Shown here: positions 51,747 to 61,347 of the stretch, one piece after another | Layout: every line of letters starts with the position of its first letter | Position numbering within the stretch: the first letter of the stretch is position 1 | From: Cohnella pontilimi | GTDB taxonomy: Bacteria > Bacillota > Bacilli > Paenibacillales > Paenibacillaceae | DNA: 64,000 bases | NCBI RefSeq assembly: GCF_005049045.1 | Contig: NZ_SUPK01000001.1 | Location: 620,001-684,000, forward strand | Direction: 5' to 3' | Notes under the pieces: generated by a model | Databases searched by the model: none | Seen by the model: only the letters and a program-made list of their open reading frames with translations | Told to the model about the DNA's origin: nothing | Made by a program: the position numbers and the translations under genes

Positions 51747-53089
51747 ACGGCACATGCCTCCCATTCGCGGACAAATTCTTCGATTTCTTTCTTCGTTCTG
51801 CGTTCCGTAACCGCAACCAGCATATGGCCTTTCAGTTCCGGGTAGTGGACGCCCAAGTCATAACCGCCGATATAGCCGGCTTCGAGCAGCTTCGCGTTGA
51901 CGGCTTTGACGTCGGCGTTCGCAGGTAATTTCACGACGAATTCATTAAAGAACGGCGCCGAGAATGCCTGCGATCCGGCCGGGAATTGGCTTGCGGCATA
52001 ATGCGCTTTGCGCATGTTTTGCAGCGACACTTCCTGCATGCCGGATTTGCCCATCACCGACATATATACCGATGCGCACAGGGCAAGCAGCGCTTGGTTC
52101 GAGCAAATGTTCGAAGTCGCTTTTTCCCGGCGGATGTGCTGTTCTCTCGCCTGGAGGGTGAGCACATAACCTCTCTTGCCGTCGCGGTCCGTCGTCTGAC
52201 CGACAATACGGCCGGGAATTCTGCGCATGAGCGGTTCCGATACCGCGAAGAAACCGCACGTCGGCCCACCGAGGGAGGTCGGAATGCCGAGCGGCTGGGC
52301 GTCCCCGACCACCACGTCGGCTCCGAGCTTGCCGGGAGACTCCAGCAGTCCGAGCGACATCGGATTCACGCTCATGACCAGCAGTCCTTTTTGCGCGTGA
52401 ATCAGCGGTTCGATCGCCCGGATATCTTCCAGGCATCCGAAGAAATTCGGCGTCTGCACGAGTACGGCGGCTGTCTGATCGTCGACGGCGTTCTCCAGCT
52501 GTTGCAAATCCGTGACGCCGTTACGGAAGCCGACCTCTACCACTTCCAAATCCAAGCCTCGCGCCGTCGTCCGCACAATTTCCCGGGCTTCCGGATGAAC
52601 GGTCCGGCTAATGACGATCTTGTTGCGCTTCGTGGCCCCGTGTGCCAGCGCGGCGGCTTCCGCGAGTGCGGTGGCGCCGTCGTACATACTGGCGTTCGCC
52701 ACCTTCATTCCGGTCAGTTCACAAATATAGGATTGAAATTCGAAAATAGCCTGCAGCTCGCCCTGGCTGATTTCCGGCTGGTAAGGGGTGTAGGCGGTAT
52801 AAAATTCCGATCGGGAGATGACATGCTGAATCACGACGGGAATATGGTGGTCATAAATGCCTGCACCGAGAAAACTCGTGAAGCGATCGGAATCGGCATT
52901 TCGGTCGGAGAGGCGGCGCATATGCTTCAGCATGCCGGGTTCGTCGAGTGCGGGTGATATCGGCAAAACGCCGTTATACCGCACGGAAGCCGGAATATCC
53001 GCAAACAGCTCTTCGACGGAGTTTACGCCGACGGTTGCCAGCATTTCGGCGCGATCGCGGTCGGTCATCGGCAAATATCGGTGTTTCAT
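51743..53089 (-). CDS. gcvPA: Glycine dehydrogenase (decarboxylating) subunit 1
   Basis: Alpha subunit of the two-part P protein, 448 residues. Begins [40 protein letters not shown] near 126 and [20 protein letters not shown] near 265 are conserved. This subunit lacks the PLP lysine by design. Overlaps gcvT by four bases and gcvPB by four bases, so the three are translated in a chain. Confidence 0.96.
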   Translation of the reverse strand: MKHRYLPMTDRDRAEMLATVGVNSVEELFADIPASVRYNGVLPISPALDEPGMLKHMRRLSDRNADSDRFTSFLGAGIYDHHIPVVIQHVISRSEFYTAYTPYQPEISQGELQAIFEFQSYICELTGMKVANASMYDGATALAEAAALAHGATKRNKIVISRTVHPEAREIVRTTARGLDLEVVEVGFRNGVTDLQQLENAVDDQTAAVLVQTPNFFGCLEDIRAIEPLIHAQKGLLVMSVNPMSLGLLESPGKLGADVVVGDAQPLGIPTSLGGPTCGFFAVSEPLMRRIPGRIVGQTTDRDGKRGYVLTLQAREQHIRREKATSNICSNQALLALCASVYMSVMGKSGMQEVSLQNMRKAHYAASQFPAGSQAFSAPFFNEFVVKLPANADVKAVNAKLLEAGYIGGYDLGVHYPELKGHMLVAVTERRTKKEIEEFVREWEACAV

Positions 53090-54219
53090 CCGTTTTCCGC
53101 TCCTTCATCTTTCGGTTTCGTCCGTTTGTAGAATGGCGTCGGCACCACTTCGGCTTTGAGCTTTTTCCCTCTGATATCGACCCACACTTCCGTGTGCAAC
53201 GCGGTGTGGGAAATCTCAAGCAGCGCCAATCCCAGATTCCGCTTCAGGGTTGGAGACTGTGTGCCGGTGGTCACTTCTCCGATTTGACGGCCGTCTTCCG
53301 CATGCACCGTATAATGGGCGCGAGGAATGCCGCGATCGATCATTTCGATGCCGACGAGTTTTCGCTGCAGTCCCGCGGTTTTCTGGGCGACCAAGGCATC
53401 CCGGCCGATAAAATCGCCTTTGCCCGGTTTCACGAACATGCCGAGTCCCGCTTCCAGAGGAGAAATCGTGTCCGAGAGCTCTTGCCCGTACAAAGGAAGC
53501 CGGGCTTCAAACCGCAGCGTATCCCGCGCTCCGAGACCGGCGGGGATGAGCCCGTCGGAGACGCCGGCAGCCAGCAGACCTTGCCAGAGAACCGGCGCGT
53601 CCGCCGCCTCGCAATAAATCTCGAATCCGTCTTCCCCGGTGTATCCGGTACGGGAAACCAGCGCTTTCCGTCCGCACACGAGAACACCGTCCTGAAAATG
53701 AAAAGGCTGAATCCTTTTCAAATCGGACTCCGTGACGCGGCTCAAAATGTTTTCCGCCGCCGGACCCTGCAACGCGAGCAGCGCCATATCCGCCGACCGG
53801 TCGCGCAAGGTGACGCCTTTCGGCAGCCGTTCGTGCAGCCATGCAAAATCTTTGGCGATATTGGAGGCGTTTACAACAATCAGAAAACGATCCTCCGACA
53901 ACTTATACACCAACAGATCGTCCACGACTCCGCCATTCGGATAACACATAAGCGTGTACTGCGCCTGATTGGGCAACAGCCGGCTTACATCGTTGGTGGT
54001 CATTCGCTGCAGGAAAGCTTCGGCTACCGGTCCGGTTACTTCGAACTCGCCCATATGGGAGACGTCGAACAATCCCGCCCCGCTCCGAACCGCATCATGT
54101 TCACGCTGAATGCTGTAAAATTGCACCGGCATTTCCCAGCCGCCGAAATCAATGCAGCGTACGGCCGGCATGTCTTCACCTTGATAGTAAGGAAACAGCG
54201 GCGTTCTTTGCAGACTCAC
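53086..54219 (-). CDS. gcvT: Aminomethyltransferase (glycine cleavage T protein)
   Basis: Transfers the methylene from the H-protein to tetrahydrofolate. [20 protein letters not shown] near residue 25, [15 protein letters not shown] near 47, [15 protein letters not shown] near 188, and [17 protein letters not shown] near 225 mark the family. GTG 54219 has AGGTGA upstream and gives 377 residues. First gene of gcvT-PA-PB-H behind a tandem glycine riboswitch. Confidence 0.96.
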   Translation of the reverse strand: MSLQRTPLFPYYQGEDMPAVRCIDFGGWEMPVQFYSIQREHDAVRSGAGLFDVSHMGEFEVTGPVAEAFLQRMTTNDVSRLLPNQAQYTLMCYPNGGVVDDLLVYKLSEDRFLIVVNASNIAKDFAWLHERLPKGVTLRDRSADMALLALQGPAAENILSRVTESDLKRIQPFHFQDGVLVCGRKALVSRTGYTGEDGFEIYCEAADAPVLWQGLLAAGVSDGLIPAGLGARDTLRFEARLPLYGQELSDTISPLEAGLGMFVKPGKGDFIGRDALVAQKTAGLQRKLVGIEMIDRGIPRAHYTVHAEDGRQIGEVTTGTQSPTLKRNLGLALLEISHTALHTEVWVDIRGKKLKAEVVPTPFYKRTKPKDEGAENG

Positions 54220-54251
54220 TCGGATCACCTCTCACCTTGGATGAAGGAAAC

Positions 54252-54327
54252 AAAAAAAAGGACAGGTCAAAAGGATAGCCGAATACACGCGCGTGGACGC
54301 GCGTATTCGATCCTTTCGCTCTGTCCT
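54252..54327 (-). terminator. Glycine-riboswitch terminator hairpin
   Basis: On the minus strand AGGACAG (end of aptamer 2) can pair with CTGTCCT that precedes eight T residues; between them AAAGGAT...ATCCTTT and GAATACGCGCG/CGCGCGTGTATTC stack. Use of aptamer bases in the stem makes it a natural expression platform: glycine binding should free the gene from termination. Confidence 0.85.
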
Positions 54328-54516
54328 GGGTACCTGAGAGTTGCCTTGCATCTGCCGTGGCGTTGTTCGGCTGCAAGTTTCCCCGTTGGTGATCCCGAAT
54401 ATCGGGATTCTCTCCAGAGTTGCGTCCGGCAGAGGTCCTTTTGCCTGAGAGATTCACCCCGAGGGCTTACTCCTTCGGCGTTACCTGATTACAAGCGGTA
54501 ATCTCTCCCGCTGCCT
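54319..54516 (-). promoter_or_regulatory. Tandem glycine riboswitch
   Basis: Two aptamers in order on the minus strand. First: GCGGGAGAGATTACCGC, then CGCCGAAGGAGTAAGCCCTC, GGGGTGAATCTCTCAGGCAA and AAGGACCTCTGC. Second: CTCTGGAGAGAATCCCGA, ACCAACGGGGAAACTTGCAG, GCAACTCTCAGGTACCCAGG ending ACAG. These GGAGAG...CTCTCAGG blocks are the class signature. It sits before gcvT as in B. subtilis. Confidence 0.97.
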
Positions 54517-54554
54517 TCATCCGCTTATTCGATTGTCACGCCAGTCGTACTTCC

Positions 54555-54585
54555 ATTATAAACAATAATATCCAGACGCGGTCAA
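54555..54585 (-). promoter_or_regulatory. Promoter of the gcv operon
   Basis: Minus strand TTGACC (54585-54580) and TATAAT (54560-54555), 19 bases apart, or TTTATA at 17. The riboswitch begins about 40 bases downstream. Confidence 0.6.
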
Positions 54586-54643
54586 CGAATAATTTATGAA
54601 ATCTATAAATCATGACGGATTGCGACAGCGGGCGCGTTCATTC

Positions 54644-55732
54644 TTACTGGCCTGATGCGGCTGCGGTCGGCGCCGGAGCGGACGCGGGGGCAAGCAGGTT
54701 TTCGTAATGGTAAGCTTTCTTCTGCTTGTCCAGCCAATCGCCGATCAAACTTTGCAGATGTTCGTCCAAATATCGGTTTTTCACTTGCTCCTTTACTTGG
54801 TCGTACGAAGGTGTCACGGCCGGTTTTTTATCGGTCAGTTTGATGATATGAAAACCGTTCGGCGACTCGACGACACCGCTGATTTCTCCCACATTCAGCT
54901 TGAACGCGGCCGTCTCAAACTGTTCGTTCATTTCGCCATGGCCGAAGTAATTCAAGTCGCCCCCGTCGTCCTTGCTCCCGGGATCGGTAGATTTTTGCTT
55001 CGCGAGCGTGGCGAAATCCGCACCCTTCTTGAGTTCGGCCAGCACGGCATCCGCTTCCGCCTTAGTCGCGAGCAAAATATGCGAAGCGCGGACCTTCTCG
55101 GCTGTGCCGAAGTCGGCTTTGTTGTCCTCGTAATATTTCTTCAACTGATCTTCGGTCGGCTTGATTTCGGGCTCGAAAATTTTCCGCAGCTTCACTTGAA
55201 TCGCAATTTGCTCTTTCAAGTTATCCAGCGTCATGTTACTTTGCTGCAAGGCGGAATTGAATTCATCCTCGGAAGGGAACCCCTTCTTGTAGTTGTCGAT
55301 TTCGCCTTGAATGTCCGCGTCGCTCACTTTTGCATTCACCTTTTGCGCCTCAAGGTCGATCAACTTCAGGGCCATCAAATTGTCCACTCTCGAACCGGCT
55401 TGTTCAGCTCCCATCTGCTTCAACAAGTCGTCGTACAAATCGGCTTTGGTGATCGTGGCCCCGTCCATTTTGGCGAGGACTTCGTTCATGGCGGTGTTCT
55501 TGGGATTGAGCACCACGACCAGAATGAGCGCAGCCAGAGCCAACAGCGCTATGCCAATCCACAGCCAGTTGAGCGGGAATTTACGTTCCGGTTCTGCGCG
55601 CAAGCTTTTCAGCTCCACCGCCTCCGCGGCAGCAGCTGCTTGACGCATTCCCTCTGTTGCTTCGTTTATCGGATTTTCCGGCAATCCCGCATCATTTTGC
55701 GGTTCCACCGGCTTGTTATCATTTTCGTTCAT
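54644..55732 (-). CDS. PpiC-type foldase, PrsA/SurA-like, membrane anchored
   Basis: Extracytoplasmic peptidyl-prolyl isomerase helping secreted proteins fold. 362 residues. Unlike Bacillus PrsA it has no lipobox: a 50-residue charged cytoplasmic start is followed by one membrane helix (LNWLWIGIALLALAALILVV, about 54-73). A SurA_N-like helical part (90-200) precedes the parvulin domain VRASHILLATKAEADAVLAE near 208 to HIIKLTDKKP near 300, then an Ala/Pro-rich end. GAGGAGG lies before the ATG. Lies between gcv and spo0A. Confidence 0.87.
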   Translation of the reverse strand: MNENDNKPVEPQNDAGLPENPINEATEGMRQAAAAAEAVELKSLRAEPERKFPLNWLWIGIALLALAALILVVVLNPKNTAMNEVLAKMDGATITKADLYDDLLKQMGAEQAGSRVDNLMALKLIDLEAQKVNAKVSDADIQGEIDNYKKGFPSEDEFNSALQQSNMTLDNLKEQIAIQVKLRKIFEPEIKPTEDQLKKYYEDNKADFGTAEKVRASHILLATKAEADAVLAELKKGADFATLAKQKSTDPGSKDDGGDLNYFGHGEMNEQFETAAFKLNVGEISGVVESPNGFHIIKLTDKKPAVTPSYDQVKEQVKNRYLDEHLQSLIGDWLDKQKKAYHYENLLAPASAPAPTAAASGQ

Positions 55733-55882
55733 TCCCTGGTTTCCTCCTCATATTGACTACCGACTTGTCCACTATATCAAACGCCGGTCTCGCTGTACCT
55801 TAAAGGCAGGTAAAAAAGGGATTAAAATTTCTTCACGTTCGAATTCGCAGTATGTCGTTACAGCAAGGCCTTATTTTCTAGC

Positions 55883-55919
55883 CAAAAATGAACCAAAGGG
55901 CACCCGCTTGGGGGCGCCC
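55883..55919 (-). terminator. Terminator after the 29-residue gene
   Basis: GGGCGCCC and GGGTGCCC (one G-U) form an 8-bp stem with a 6-base loop; the minus strand continues TTTGGTTCATTTTTGG. It lies 11 bases past the small gene stop, which supports that gene being expressed. Confidence 0.75.
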
Positions 55920-55929
55920 CTCGTGTTGG

Positions 55930-56019
55930 TTAGTGATTGTTGCCGGATGAGTTGCCTTTTTTGTCCGAAGTCCTCGTTGTGGTGTTCTTTCTTCCGTGTC
56001 CTTGCTGCTTAGATCCCAT
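55930..56019 (-). CDS. Predicted 29-residue polar protein, unknown
   Basis: ATG 56019 reads MGSKQQGHGRKNTTTRTSDK, then KGNSSGNNH and TAA. AGGAGGGAG lies upstream, though 10-13 bases away. The peptide is polar, basic, rich in Asn, Thr, Gly, Lys and Gln with no hydrophobic core, in composition like minor small acid-soluble spore proteins, but I do not recognise a family. It has its own terminator and lies between spo0A's terminator and prsA. Confidence 0.5.
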   Translation of the reverse strand: MGSKQQGHGRKNTTTRTSDKKGNSSGNNH

Positions 56020-56142
56020 TGGTTTTATGTCTCCCTCCTGGTTGCCAGGTTAAGGGATAGGGTGCGCAGTTTCACGGTCTATATGTTACCCGGTAGTCAG
56101 GCCTCCCCACTGCCACAATTCCTTCTGTCTGCCGACAAACGG

Positions 56143-56171
56143 AAAAAGATCGAGCAAATACGCCCGATCTT
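56143..56171 (-). terminator. Terminator after spo0A
   Basis: AAGATCG and CGATCTT form a 7-bp stem with a 12-base loop, then TTTCC on the minus strand, 45 bases past the spo0A stop. Confidence 0.8.
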
Positions 56172-56215
56172 AGTCTGCAATAATCTTGGTAAATGTGCAT
56201 TAACACGTCGCCCGT

Positions 56216-57031
56216 TTAGCTCACCTTATGCTCGATGCGCAGCTTGTCGGCCACCATCGCGATAAACTCGCTGTTGGTCGGCTTCGACTTGGCGATGTTG
56301 ATCGTGTAGCCGAACAGATGGCTGATGCTGTCGATGTTGCCGCGCGTCCAGGCGACTTCAATTGCATGGCGAATCGCGCGCTCGACGCGGGAAGGAGTCG
56401 TTTTGAACTTTTCAGCTATAGCTGGGTAGAGAGTCTTCGTGATGGCGCCGAGGATCTCGATGTTGTTGTAGACCATCGTGATCGCTTCGCGCAAGTACTG
56501 ATAGCCCTTGATGTGCGCAGGAACACCGATCTCGTGGATGATGCTCGTAATGTTGGCGTCCAAGTTTTTCGGTTTGCCGATGGCCACCACATTGTTGGAG
56601 CGCATACCGCCGCCGTTGCTCACGGAGCTCGACACGGAAGCCGGTGCTGCTGCGCCGGCCAGCTGTCGGATCCGGTTCGCCAGCACGTCCATGTCGAACG
56701 GCTTCAGTATGTAATAGGAGGCACCTAATTGAACCGCGCGCTGCGTGATGTTTTCTTGGCCGAACGCCGTGAGCATGATGATCTTAGGCATCGGGGACAA
56801 GTTCAAGTCCCGAAGCTTCTCGAGAACGCCCAAGCCGTCCAAATGCGGCATTATGATATCAAGGATCATGACGTCCGGTACACGACGGGAATCCTCGAGC
56901 TGACGTATGACCTCTTCCCCGTTATAAGCGACTCCGATGACCGTCATATCATCCTGTTCTTGGATATACTCAGATAAAAGGTTCGTGAATTCTCGGTTGT
57001 CGTCTGCAAGAAAAACTTCGATCCGTTGCAA
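56216..57031 (-). CDS. spo0A: Sporulation master regulator Spo0A
   Basis: Response regulator whose phosphorylated form starts sporulation. Receiver 1-120: acidic pocket [10 protein letters not shown] near 8, phospho-Asp in [20 protein letters not shown] near 56, Lys in [20 protein letters not shown] near 106. After a hinge the DNA-binding domain carries the invariant [20 protein letters not shown] near 217. TTG 57031 with GGAGG eight bases upstream gives 271 residues. Followed on its own by a terminator; spoIVB lies upstream, as in B. subtilis. Confidence 0.98.
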   Translation of the reverse strand: MQRIEVFLADDNREFTNLLSEYIQEQDDMTVIGVAYNGEEVIRQLEDSRRVPDVMILDIIMPHLDGLGVLEKLRDLNLSPMPKIIMLTAFGQENITQRAVQLGASYYILKPFDMDVLANRIRQLAGAAAPASVSSSVSNGGGMRSNNVVAIGKPKNLDANITSIIHEIGVPAHIKGYQYLREAITMVYNNIEILGAITKTLYPAIAEKFKTTPSRVERAIRHAIEVAWTRGNIDSISHLFGYTINIAKSKPTNSEFIAMVADKLRIEHKVS

Positions 57032-57099
57032 TGTCAGGTCCTCCCTTTCTAGTGGGAAAATTTTCTCGAGGAACGCTCACCGTTTCTCTGCTAAATCGA

Positions 57100-57125
57100 A
57101 TTCGACATTGCCGAAATAAATTCCT
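57100..57125 (-). promoter_or_regulatory. Sigma-H promoter (Ps) of spo0A with 0A box in the -10
   Basis: Minus strand GAAGGAATT then 12 bases then GTCGAATTC fits the sigma-H pattern exactly. TGTCGAA, a perfect 0A box, lies at 57107-57101 so it overlaps the -10. This is the arrangement for autoregulation. Confidence 0.75.
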
Positions 57126-57211
57126 TCCGGATTAAATTTTTTTCTTTATTTTTTTGTTCGAATCGCATATAATAAATAATTTACGTCAATTAGCGTGATT
57201 TTTCACTTATT

Positions 57212-57218
57212 TTCGACA
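57212..57218 (-). promoter_or_regulatory. Second 0A box upstream of spo0A
   Basis: TGTCGAA within ATTTGTCGAAAAT, a perfect match to the Spo0A-binding consensus, 111 bases upstream of the first box (centre to centre), in a long AT-rich leader. Confidence 0.65.
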
Positions 57219-57250
57219 AATGTTCGGATTTAGACCACCGTGAAAATGAG

Positions 57251-57280
57251 CAAAATCTAAGGCGTTAAACCGCCTTAGAT
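57251..57280 (-). terminator. spoIVB terminator overlapping its stop codon
   Basis: ATCTAAGGCG and CGCCTTAGAT form a perfect 10-bp stem with a 6-base loop, then TTTTGC. The first arm includes the last codons of spoIVB. Confidence 0.85.
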
Positions 57281-58590
57281 ATCGTTTGCTCAGGGTTCAG
57301 GATGATTCCGGCGTCCTTGAGCATCCACTCGATGAAGCAGCCATATCCGGACGTTGGATCGTTCACGAAGACGTGTGTCACCGCACCGACCAATTTCCCT
57401 TTTTGCAAAATCGGACTTCCGCTCATTCCTTGGACGATTCCGCCTGTGCGCTCCAACAGTTTCGGGTCGGTGATCTTGATCACCAGTCCCTTCGTTGCTG
57501 GCGCCGACTGTTTCGATACGTGCACGATGCGAATGGCGAATCGTTCGACTTTCTGCCCTCCGACAACGGTCCACATCTCCGCCGGACCTTCCTCGACCTC
57601 TTCCGCGAACGCCACTGGGACGGGCTCCGCACGAAACGAGTGAGCGGGCATCTCCTTCATCTTACCGAATATGCCGAACGAGGTATTCCGCTCTACATTG
57701 CCCAGTGTGCGGCCTTCCATAAATCTTGCCCGTTTCTCGCCAGGTTCTCCGTTCTGACTTTTGGAAATCGAAGTGACGCTGGAGTGCAAAATTTCACCGC
57801 CTCCGACAACAATCGGGGTTTGCGTGTCCATATCGGTAATAATATGTCCGAGGGCTCCGTACACTCCCTGATCCGGCGCGTAAAAAGTCAGCGTTCCGAC
57901 ACCCGCCGCGGAATCCCGGATATATAAGCCGAGGCGCCACGCTTTGTCTTCATGGTCGTAAACCGGCTTCAAATCGGTTCGAAAACGTTCCTTGCCGCGC
58001 TGTACGAGCAATTTCAGGGGATGTCCACGCTGTCCGGCCGCGTCGGCCAAAGGTGCCACTTTACTGACATCGTTCAGCGGCTGCCCGTTAATTTCAACGA
58101 TCAGGTCTCCAAGCTTGAGCTTCGCATCTTCACCGGGTGAGGATCTCGTTTCCGGACCTGTTTTGACCTGATGATGCCCGACGACCATGATGCCCGCGGC
58201 TTTCACTTTGACACCGATCGTCTGACCTCCCGGAATCACGTGCAAATCTGGCAATACATGCAGCTTAACCGTCTTGAAGGGGATTTTACCGAAAAGCCGA
58301 AGCTTCAGTTCCGTGGTTCCGCTTTGTTTCGTGTGAATGGATAAGGGCTGGTTCAGATCGACCGGAAATGAGGCGTCCGTTCGGCCATTGATGCTGGCCA
58401 CCATCGGATTGACGCTCGCTTGGGCATGAACCGGCATGGCGTAATTGAGCTTTTTGCTTTGCCCCTCAAACATCCGCAGTTGTTCGGGAAAGGATGCGAA
58501 ATGACGGATCGGGGCGGAGCAGACGGCGACGAACAGGATGAGAACGAATGTGAGACCGATGAGGCGTCGTCTGGGGGATTTACGGTACAA
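57265..58590 (-). CDS. spoIVB: SpoIVB serine peptidase
   Basis: Signalling peptidase secreted by the forespore that triggers pro-sigma-K processing. One N-terminal helix (LIGLTFVLILFVAVCS near 13-28), a PDZ domain (LIVEINGQPLNDVSKVAPLA region near 165-215), then an S55 peptidase domain with GALGHIITDMDT (His) near 248 and GIVQGMSGSPILQKGKL (Ser) near 390. TTG 58590 follows AAGGGAG; 441 residues. In-frame ATG 58764 would add 58 residues without family similarity. Confidence 0.93.
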   Translation of the reverse strand: MYRKSPRRRLIGLTFVLILFVAVCSAPIRHFASFPEQLRMFEGQSKKLNYAMPVHAQASVNPMVASINGRTDASFPVDLNQPLSIHTKQSGTTELKLRLFGKIPFKTVKLHVLPDLHVIPGGQTIGVKVKAAGIMVVGHHQVKTGPETRSSPGEDAKLKLGDLIVEINGQPLNDVSKVAPLADAAGQRGHPLKLLVQRGKERFRTDLKPVYDHEDKAWRLGLYIRDSAAGVGTLTFYAPDQGVYGALGHIITDMDTQTPIVVGGGEILHSSVTSISKSQNGEPGEKRARFMEGRTLGNVERNTSFGIFGKMKEMPAHSFRAEPVPVAFAEEVEEGPAEMWTVVGGQKVERFAIRIVHVSKQSAPATKGLVIKITDPKLLERTGGIVQGMSGSPILQKGKLVGAVTHVFVNDPTSGYGCFIEWMLKDAGIILNPEQTISKAV

Positions 58591-58717
58591 GTTCTCACGC
58601 TCCCTTACAGTCTTGACCGGCGTTGCGCTAACCGCCGATGGCGTACCTATAAGGTAACCGTGCCCCCACCCTTTTATGTTCCCGAAAAGCTTCCTCAAAC
58701 CCCGATTTTTCGCGTCA

Positions 58718-60403
58718 TTACGCGTTTTTTTGGCGCTGCGCCAGCGTAAGCATTTCTTGTGCATGATGACGTGTTTTTTCCGTCACTTCCACTCCGCCGA
58801 GCAGCCTTGCCAGCTCCTCCACGCGCTCCTCGCCGGAGAGCTCGCGGACCGAGGTGACCGTACGTCCTTCGCCGCTAACTGCTTTGCTGATTTCGTACTG
58901 ATGATCCGCCATACATGCCACTTGCGGCAAATGTGTAATAGCGAAAACCTGACAATGACGCGACAGTTTGGACAGCTTGTCGGCTACTGCCTGAGCCGCG
59001 CGTCCGCTGACACCGGTATCCACTTCGTCGAACACCAGCACCGGCACCTGATCGATCCGGGCGAAAATGGCTTTCAGCGCGAGCATGACGCGGGACATTT
59101 CACCGCCTGACGCAATCTTGGCCAGCGGTTTCGGCGGTTCTCCGGGATTGGTGGACAGCAAAAATTCCGCATTATCCGATCCGCTCGCGGTGAGCGGGCC
59201 TTGGTCGAGCTTCACTTCAAATACCGAGCGGTTCATTTGCAGATCTTCGAGCTCTTGCACGATGGCGCGGGAGAGTACTTGACCCGCTTCTCGCCGGATG
59301 GCGCTCAATTTCGCCGCTTTGGCCGTCAGCTCCTGTAACAGGCTTTGCTCTTGCGCCTCCAGCTCGCGCAGCCGTTCGTCGCGGTTCTCGAAACGCTCGG
59401 CTTCAGAACAGATTTTCTCTTGATACGACAAAATTTCTTCCACCGTTTCGCCGTATTTGCGCTTTAAACCGAAAAGCAAGTCCAGCCGCTGTTCGATTTG
59501 CGCCAATCTTTGTGGATTGAATTCGATCGTTTCCCGGTAATCCCGCAGCTGAAACGAAGCGTCTTCCACGGCATAATAAGCAGACTGCAATTGTTCCACA
59601 AGCGGTTCCAGGGTGGCCGGATCGACCTTCACGATATCCTGCAGCCTCGACAGTGCCCGCGACACTGCCGCCAACCCCTTCGAGCCATATAATAAATCGT
59701 ACGATTCCGAAACGGCCTCGGCGAGCTTCTCCGCGTGCGCAAGCTTGCGCCGCTCCTCCTCCAAAGAATCGTCTTCCCCCGGTTTCAACCGGGCATTCTC
59801 GATTTCCTCGATCTGAAAACGATACAAATCCAGCATTTGGATCCCTTGACGGGACTTGTCCTCTAATTCTTTGCGCTCCTGCAGCACATCCTGATAACGA
59901 CGGAACCATTCGCGGTATTCGGCTTTATCCTTCAGAATCGATTCGTTCGCGAACTGATCCAGCCATTCCAGATGCCGTTCCGTTCGAAGGAGCGACTGAT
60001 GCTCATGCTGTCCGTGCAAATTCACCAAATGCTCTCCGACTTCGCGCAGCATGGACAGCGTGATGTTCTGTCCGTTAATCCGGGCGGTCGATTTGCCATG
60101 TACCTGAATTTCTCTTCGGATGATGAGCGATTCCTCGGCATCCGCCTCCACGCCGAGCCGCCCGAGTGTCTCCCACACCGGATGACCGGACGGCAAGTCG
60201 AATACCGCTTCTACATCCGCGCGGTCGCTGCCATGCCGAATCATTTCCGAGGAACCTCTGCCGCCGGCTGCGAGCGCCAGCGCGTCGATGACGATCGATT
60301 TTCCGGCTCCCGTTTCGCCGGTCAGCACGTGGAAGCCGTCATGAAAAGATACCGAAACATGCTCAATTACCGCCAAATTTCGTATGGTCAATTCCCGCAG
60401 CAT
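58718..60403 (-). CDS. recN: DNA repair protein RecN
   Basis: SMC-like ATPase acting early in double-strand-break repair. Walker A LTGETGAGKSIVIDALALAA near residue 28, coiled-coil arms 150-370, the signature KIASGGEMSRVMLALKAIF near 428 and Walker B VLVFDEVDTGVSGRAAQAVA near 452. ATG 60403 with GGAGGG gives 561 residues. Follows argR by 30 bases and precedes spoIVB, as in B. subtilis. Confidence 0.96.
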   Translation of the reverse strand: MLRELTIRNLAVIEHVSVSFHDGFHVLTGETGAGKSIVIDALALAAGGRGSSEMIRHGSDRADVEAVFDLPSGHPVWETLGRLGVEADAEESLIIRREIQVHGKSTARINGQNITLSMLREVGEHLVNLHGQHEHQSLLRTERHLEWLDQFANESILKDKAEYREWFRRYQDVLQERKELEDKSRQGIQMLDLYRFQIEEIENARLKPGEDDSLEEERRKLAHAEKLAEAVSESYDLLYGSKGLAAVSRALSRLQDIVKVDPATLEPLVEQLQSAYYAVEDASFQLRDYRETIEFNPQRLAQIEQRLDLLFGLKRKYGETVEEILSYQEKICSEAERFENRDERLRELEAQEQSLLQELTAKAAKLSAIRREAGQVLSRAIVQELEDLQMNRSVFEVKLDQGPLTASGSDNAEFLLSTNPGEPPKPLAKIASGGEMSRVMLALKAIFARIDQVPVLVFDEVDTGVSGRAAQAVADKLSKLSRHCQVFAITHLPQVACMADHQYEISKAVSGEGRTVTSVRELSGEERVEELARLLGGVEVTEKTRHHAQEMLTLAQRQKNA

Positions 60404-60433
60404 GGGAACCCTCCTCTGCCTCATGAATGGAAG

Positions 60434-60883
60434 TCAGCGAAGCATTTCGTGAATCCGTTCGACCAACACCGCACCGTGTTCCTTAGTTCGGCATATGAGC
60501 AAGATCGTGTCGTCCCCGCCGATCGTGCCCATGATTTCCGACCAGTCCATCCCGTCGATGAGCGAGCAAATGGTGCCGGACGTACCGGGCAGACATTTGA
60601 GTACAACGAGATTTTCAGCCGCTTCCACGCTCACAAAATGGTCCAGCAGCGCTCGCTTCAGCTTGTGTGCCGGATTGTACCGCTGATCCTGCGGCATCGA
60701 ATATTTGTAGCGGCCGCCTTCCAACGGCACTTTGATGAGCTGCAGTTCCTTGATATCCCTCGACACAGTGGCCTGTGTCACCTGCATGCCCGCCTCGCTT
60801 AATGCCTCGACCAGTTCTTCCTGGGTTTCGATTTCCCGGGTACCGATCAGTTCCCGGATTTTCCGCTGACGCTGACCTTTCAT
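60434..60883 (-). CDS. argR: Arginine repressor ArgR/AhrC
   Basis: Hexameric arginine-dependent repressor and activator. N-terminal winged helix with TQATVSRDIKELQLIKVPLE near 42, C-terminal arginine-binding domain MGTIGGDDTILLICRT near 118. 149 residues. ATG 60883 follows GGAGGA. Its start overlaps the upstream membrane-protein gene end by 4 bases. Confidence 0.95.
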   Translation of the reverse strand: MKGQRQRKIRELIGTREIETQEELVEALSEAGMQVTQATVSRDIKELQLIKVPLEGGRYKYSMPQDQRYNPAHKLKRALLDHFVSVEAAENLVVLKCLPGTSGTICSLIDGMDWSEIMGTIGGDDTILLICRTKEHGAVLVERIHEMLR

Positions 60884-61347
60884 TCGTCGCCATCCTCCAA
60901 TTGGAATCGTACCGTCCTGAGAAGCTTGTCCTTCGGATTCGCCACGATGAGTCCTTCGCAATCCGGGAACAGAAGCGCGTAGACGAGCAGCCTCTCCCGC
61001 AGCCCGCTGGCCGTCCAGTCCATCGGCTGTCTTGCCCGCTCCAGCTTGACCAAATAATACTTGTCGTCTTTGGACGCCAAATAATCAAAATATAACCGGG
61101 TCGGCTGGACCGGACCTTCATCCACGACGACGCCGAGCGGCACCCGGTGTTTGCCGGACAGCACCTCGTAACCGTGCTCTTGCAGCAGCGAGACCGCTTC
61201 GTCCGGCTCGACTCCCCCGGCTTGCGCCAAGCGCCGAAGCTTCGCGCCGGGCGGTTCGTGCAGCCAGCGGTCGAACCACCGGATGAGCCACCATACCATC
61301 ACACCTGCTGCCGTGAGCATCAAAAGCCAATCCCCGAACCGAGACAC
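60880..61347 (-). CDS. Membrane protein of unknown function upstream of argR
   Basis: 155 residues: one N-terminal membrane helix (WLLMLTAAGVMVWWLIRWF, 7-25) and a soluble part starting KLRRLAQAGGVEPDEAVSLL and ending QLEDGDE. The segment VDEGPVQPTRLYFDYLASKD then KYYLVKLERARQPMDW may be a small nuclease-like or regulatory beta fold, but I cannot name it. Coupled to argR by ATGA; the tlyA/dxs genes are upstream across a repeat-bearing gap. Confidence 0.7.
   Translation of the reverse strand: MSRFGDWLLMLTAAGVMVWWLIRWFDRWLHEPPGAKLRRLAQAGGVEPDEAVSLLQEHGYEVLSGKHRVPLGVVVDEGPVQPTRLYFDYLASKDDKYYLVKLERARQPMDWTASGLRERLLVYALLFPDCEGLIVANPKDKLLRTVRFQLEDGDE

Noticed and set aside
52948..54501. 517-codon plus-strand frame across gcvT and the glycine riboswitch
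   Set aside because: Antisense to gcvT and to the riboswitch; no start site or family resemblance.
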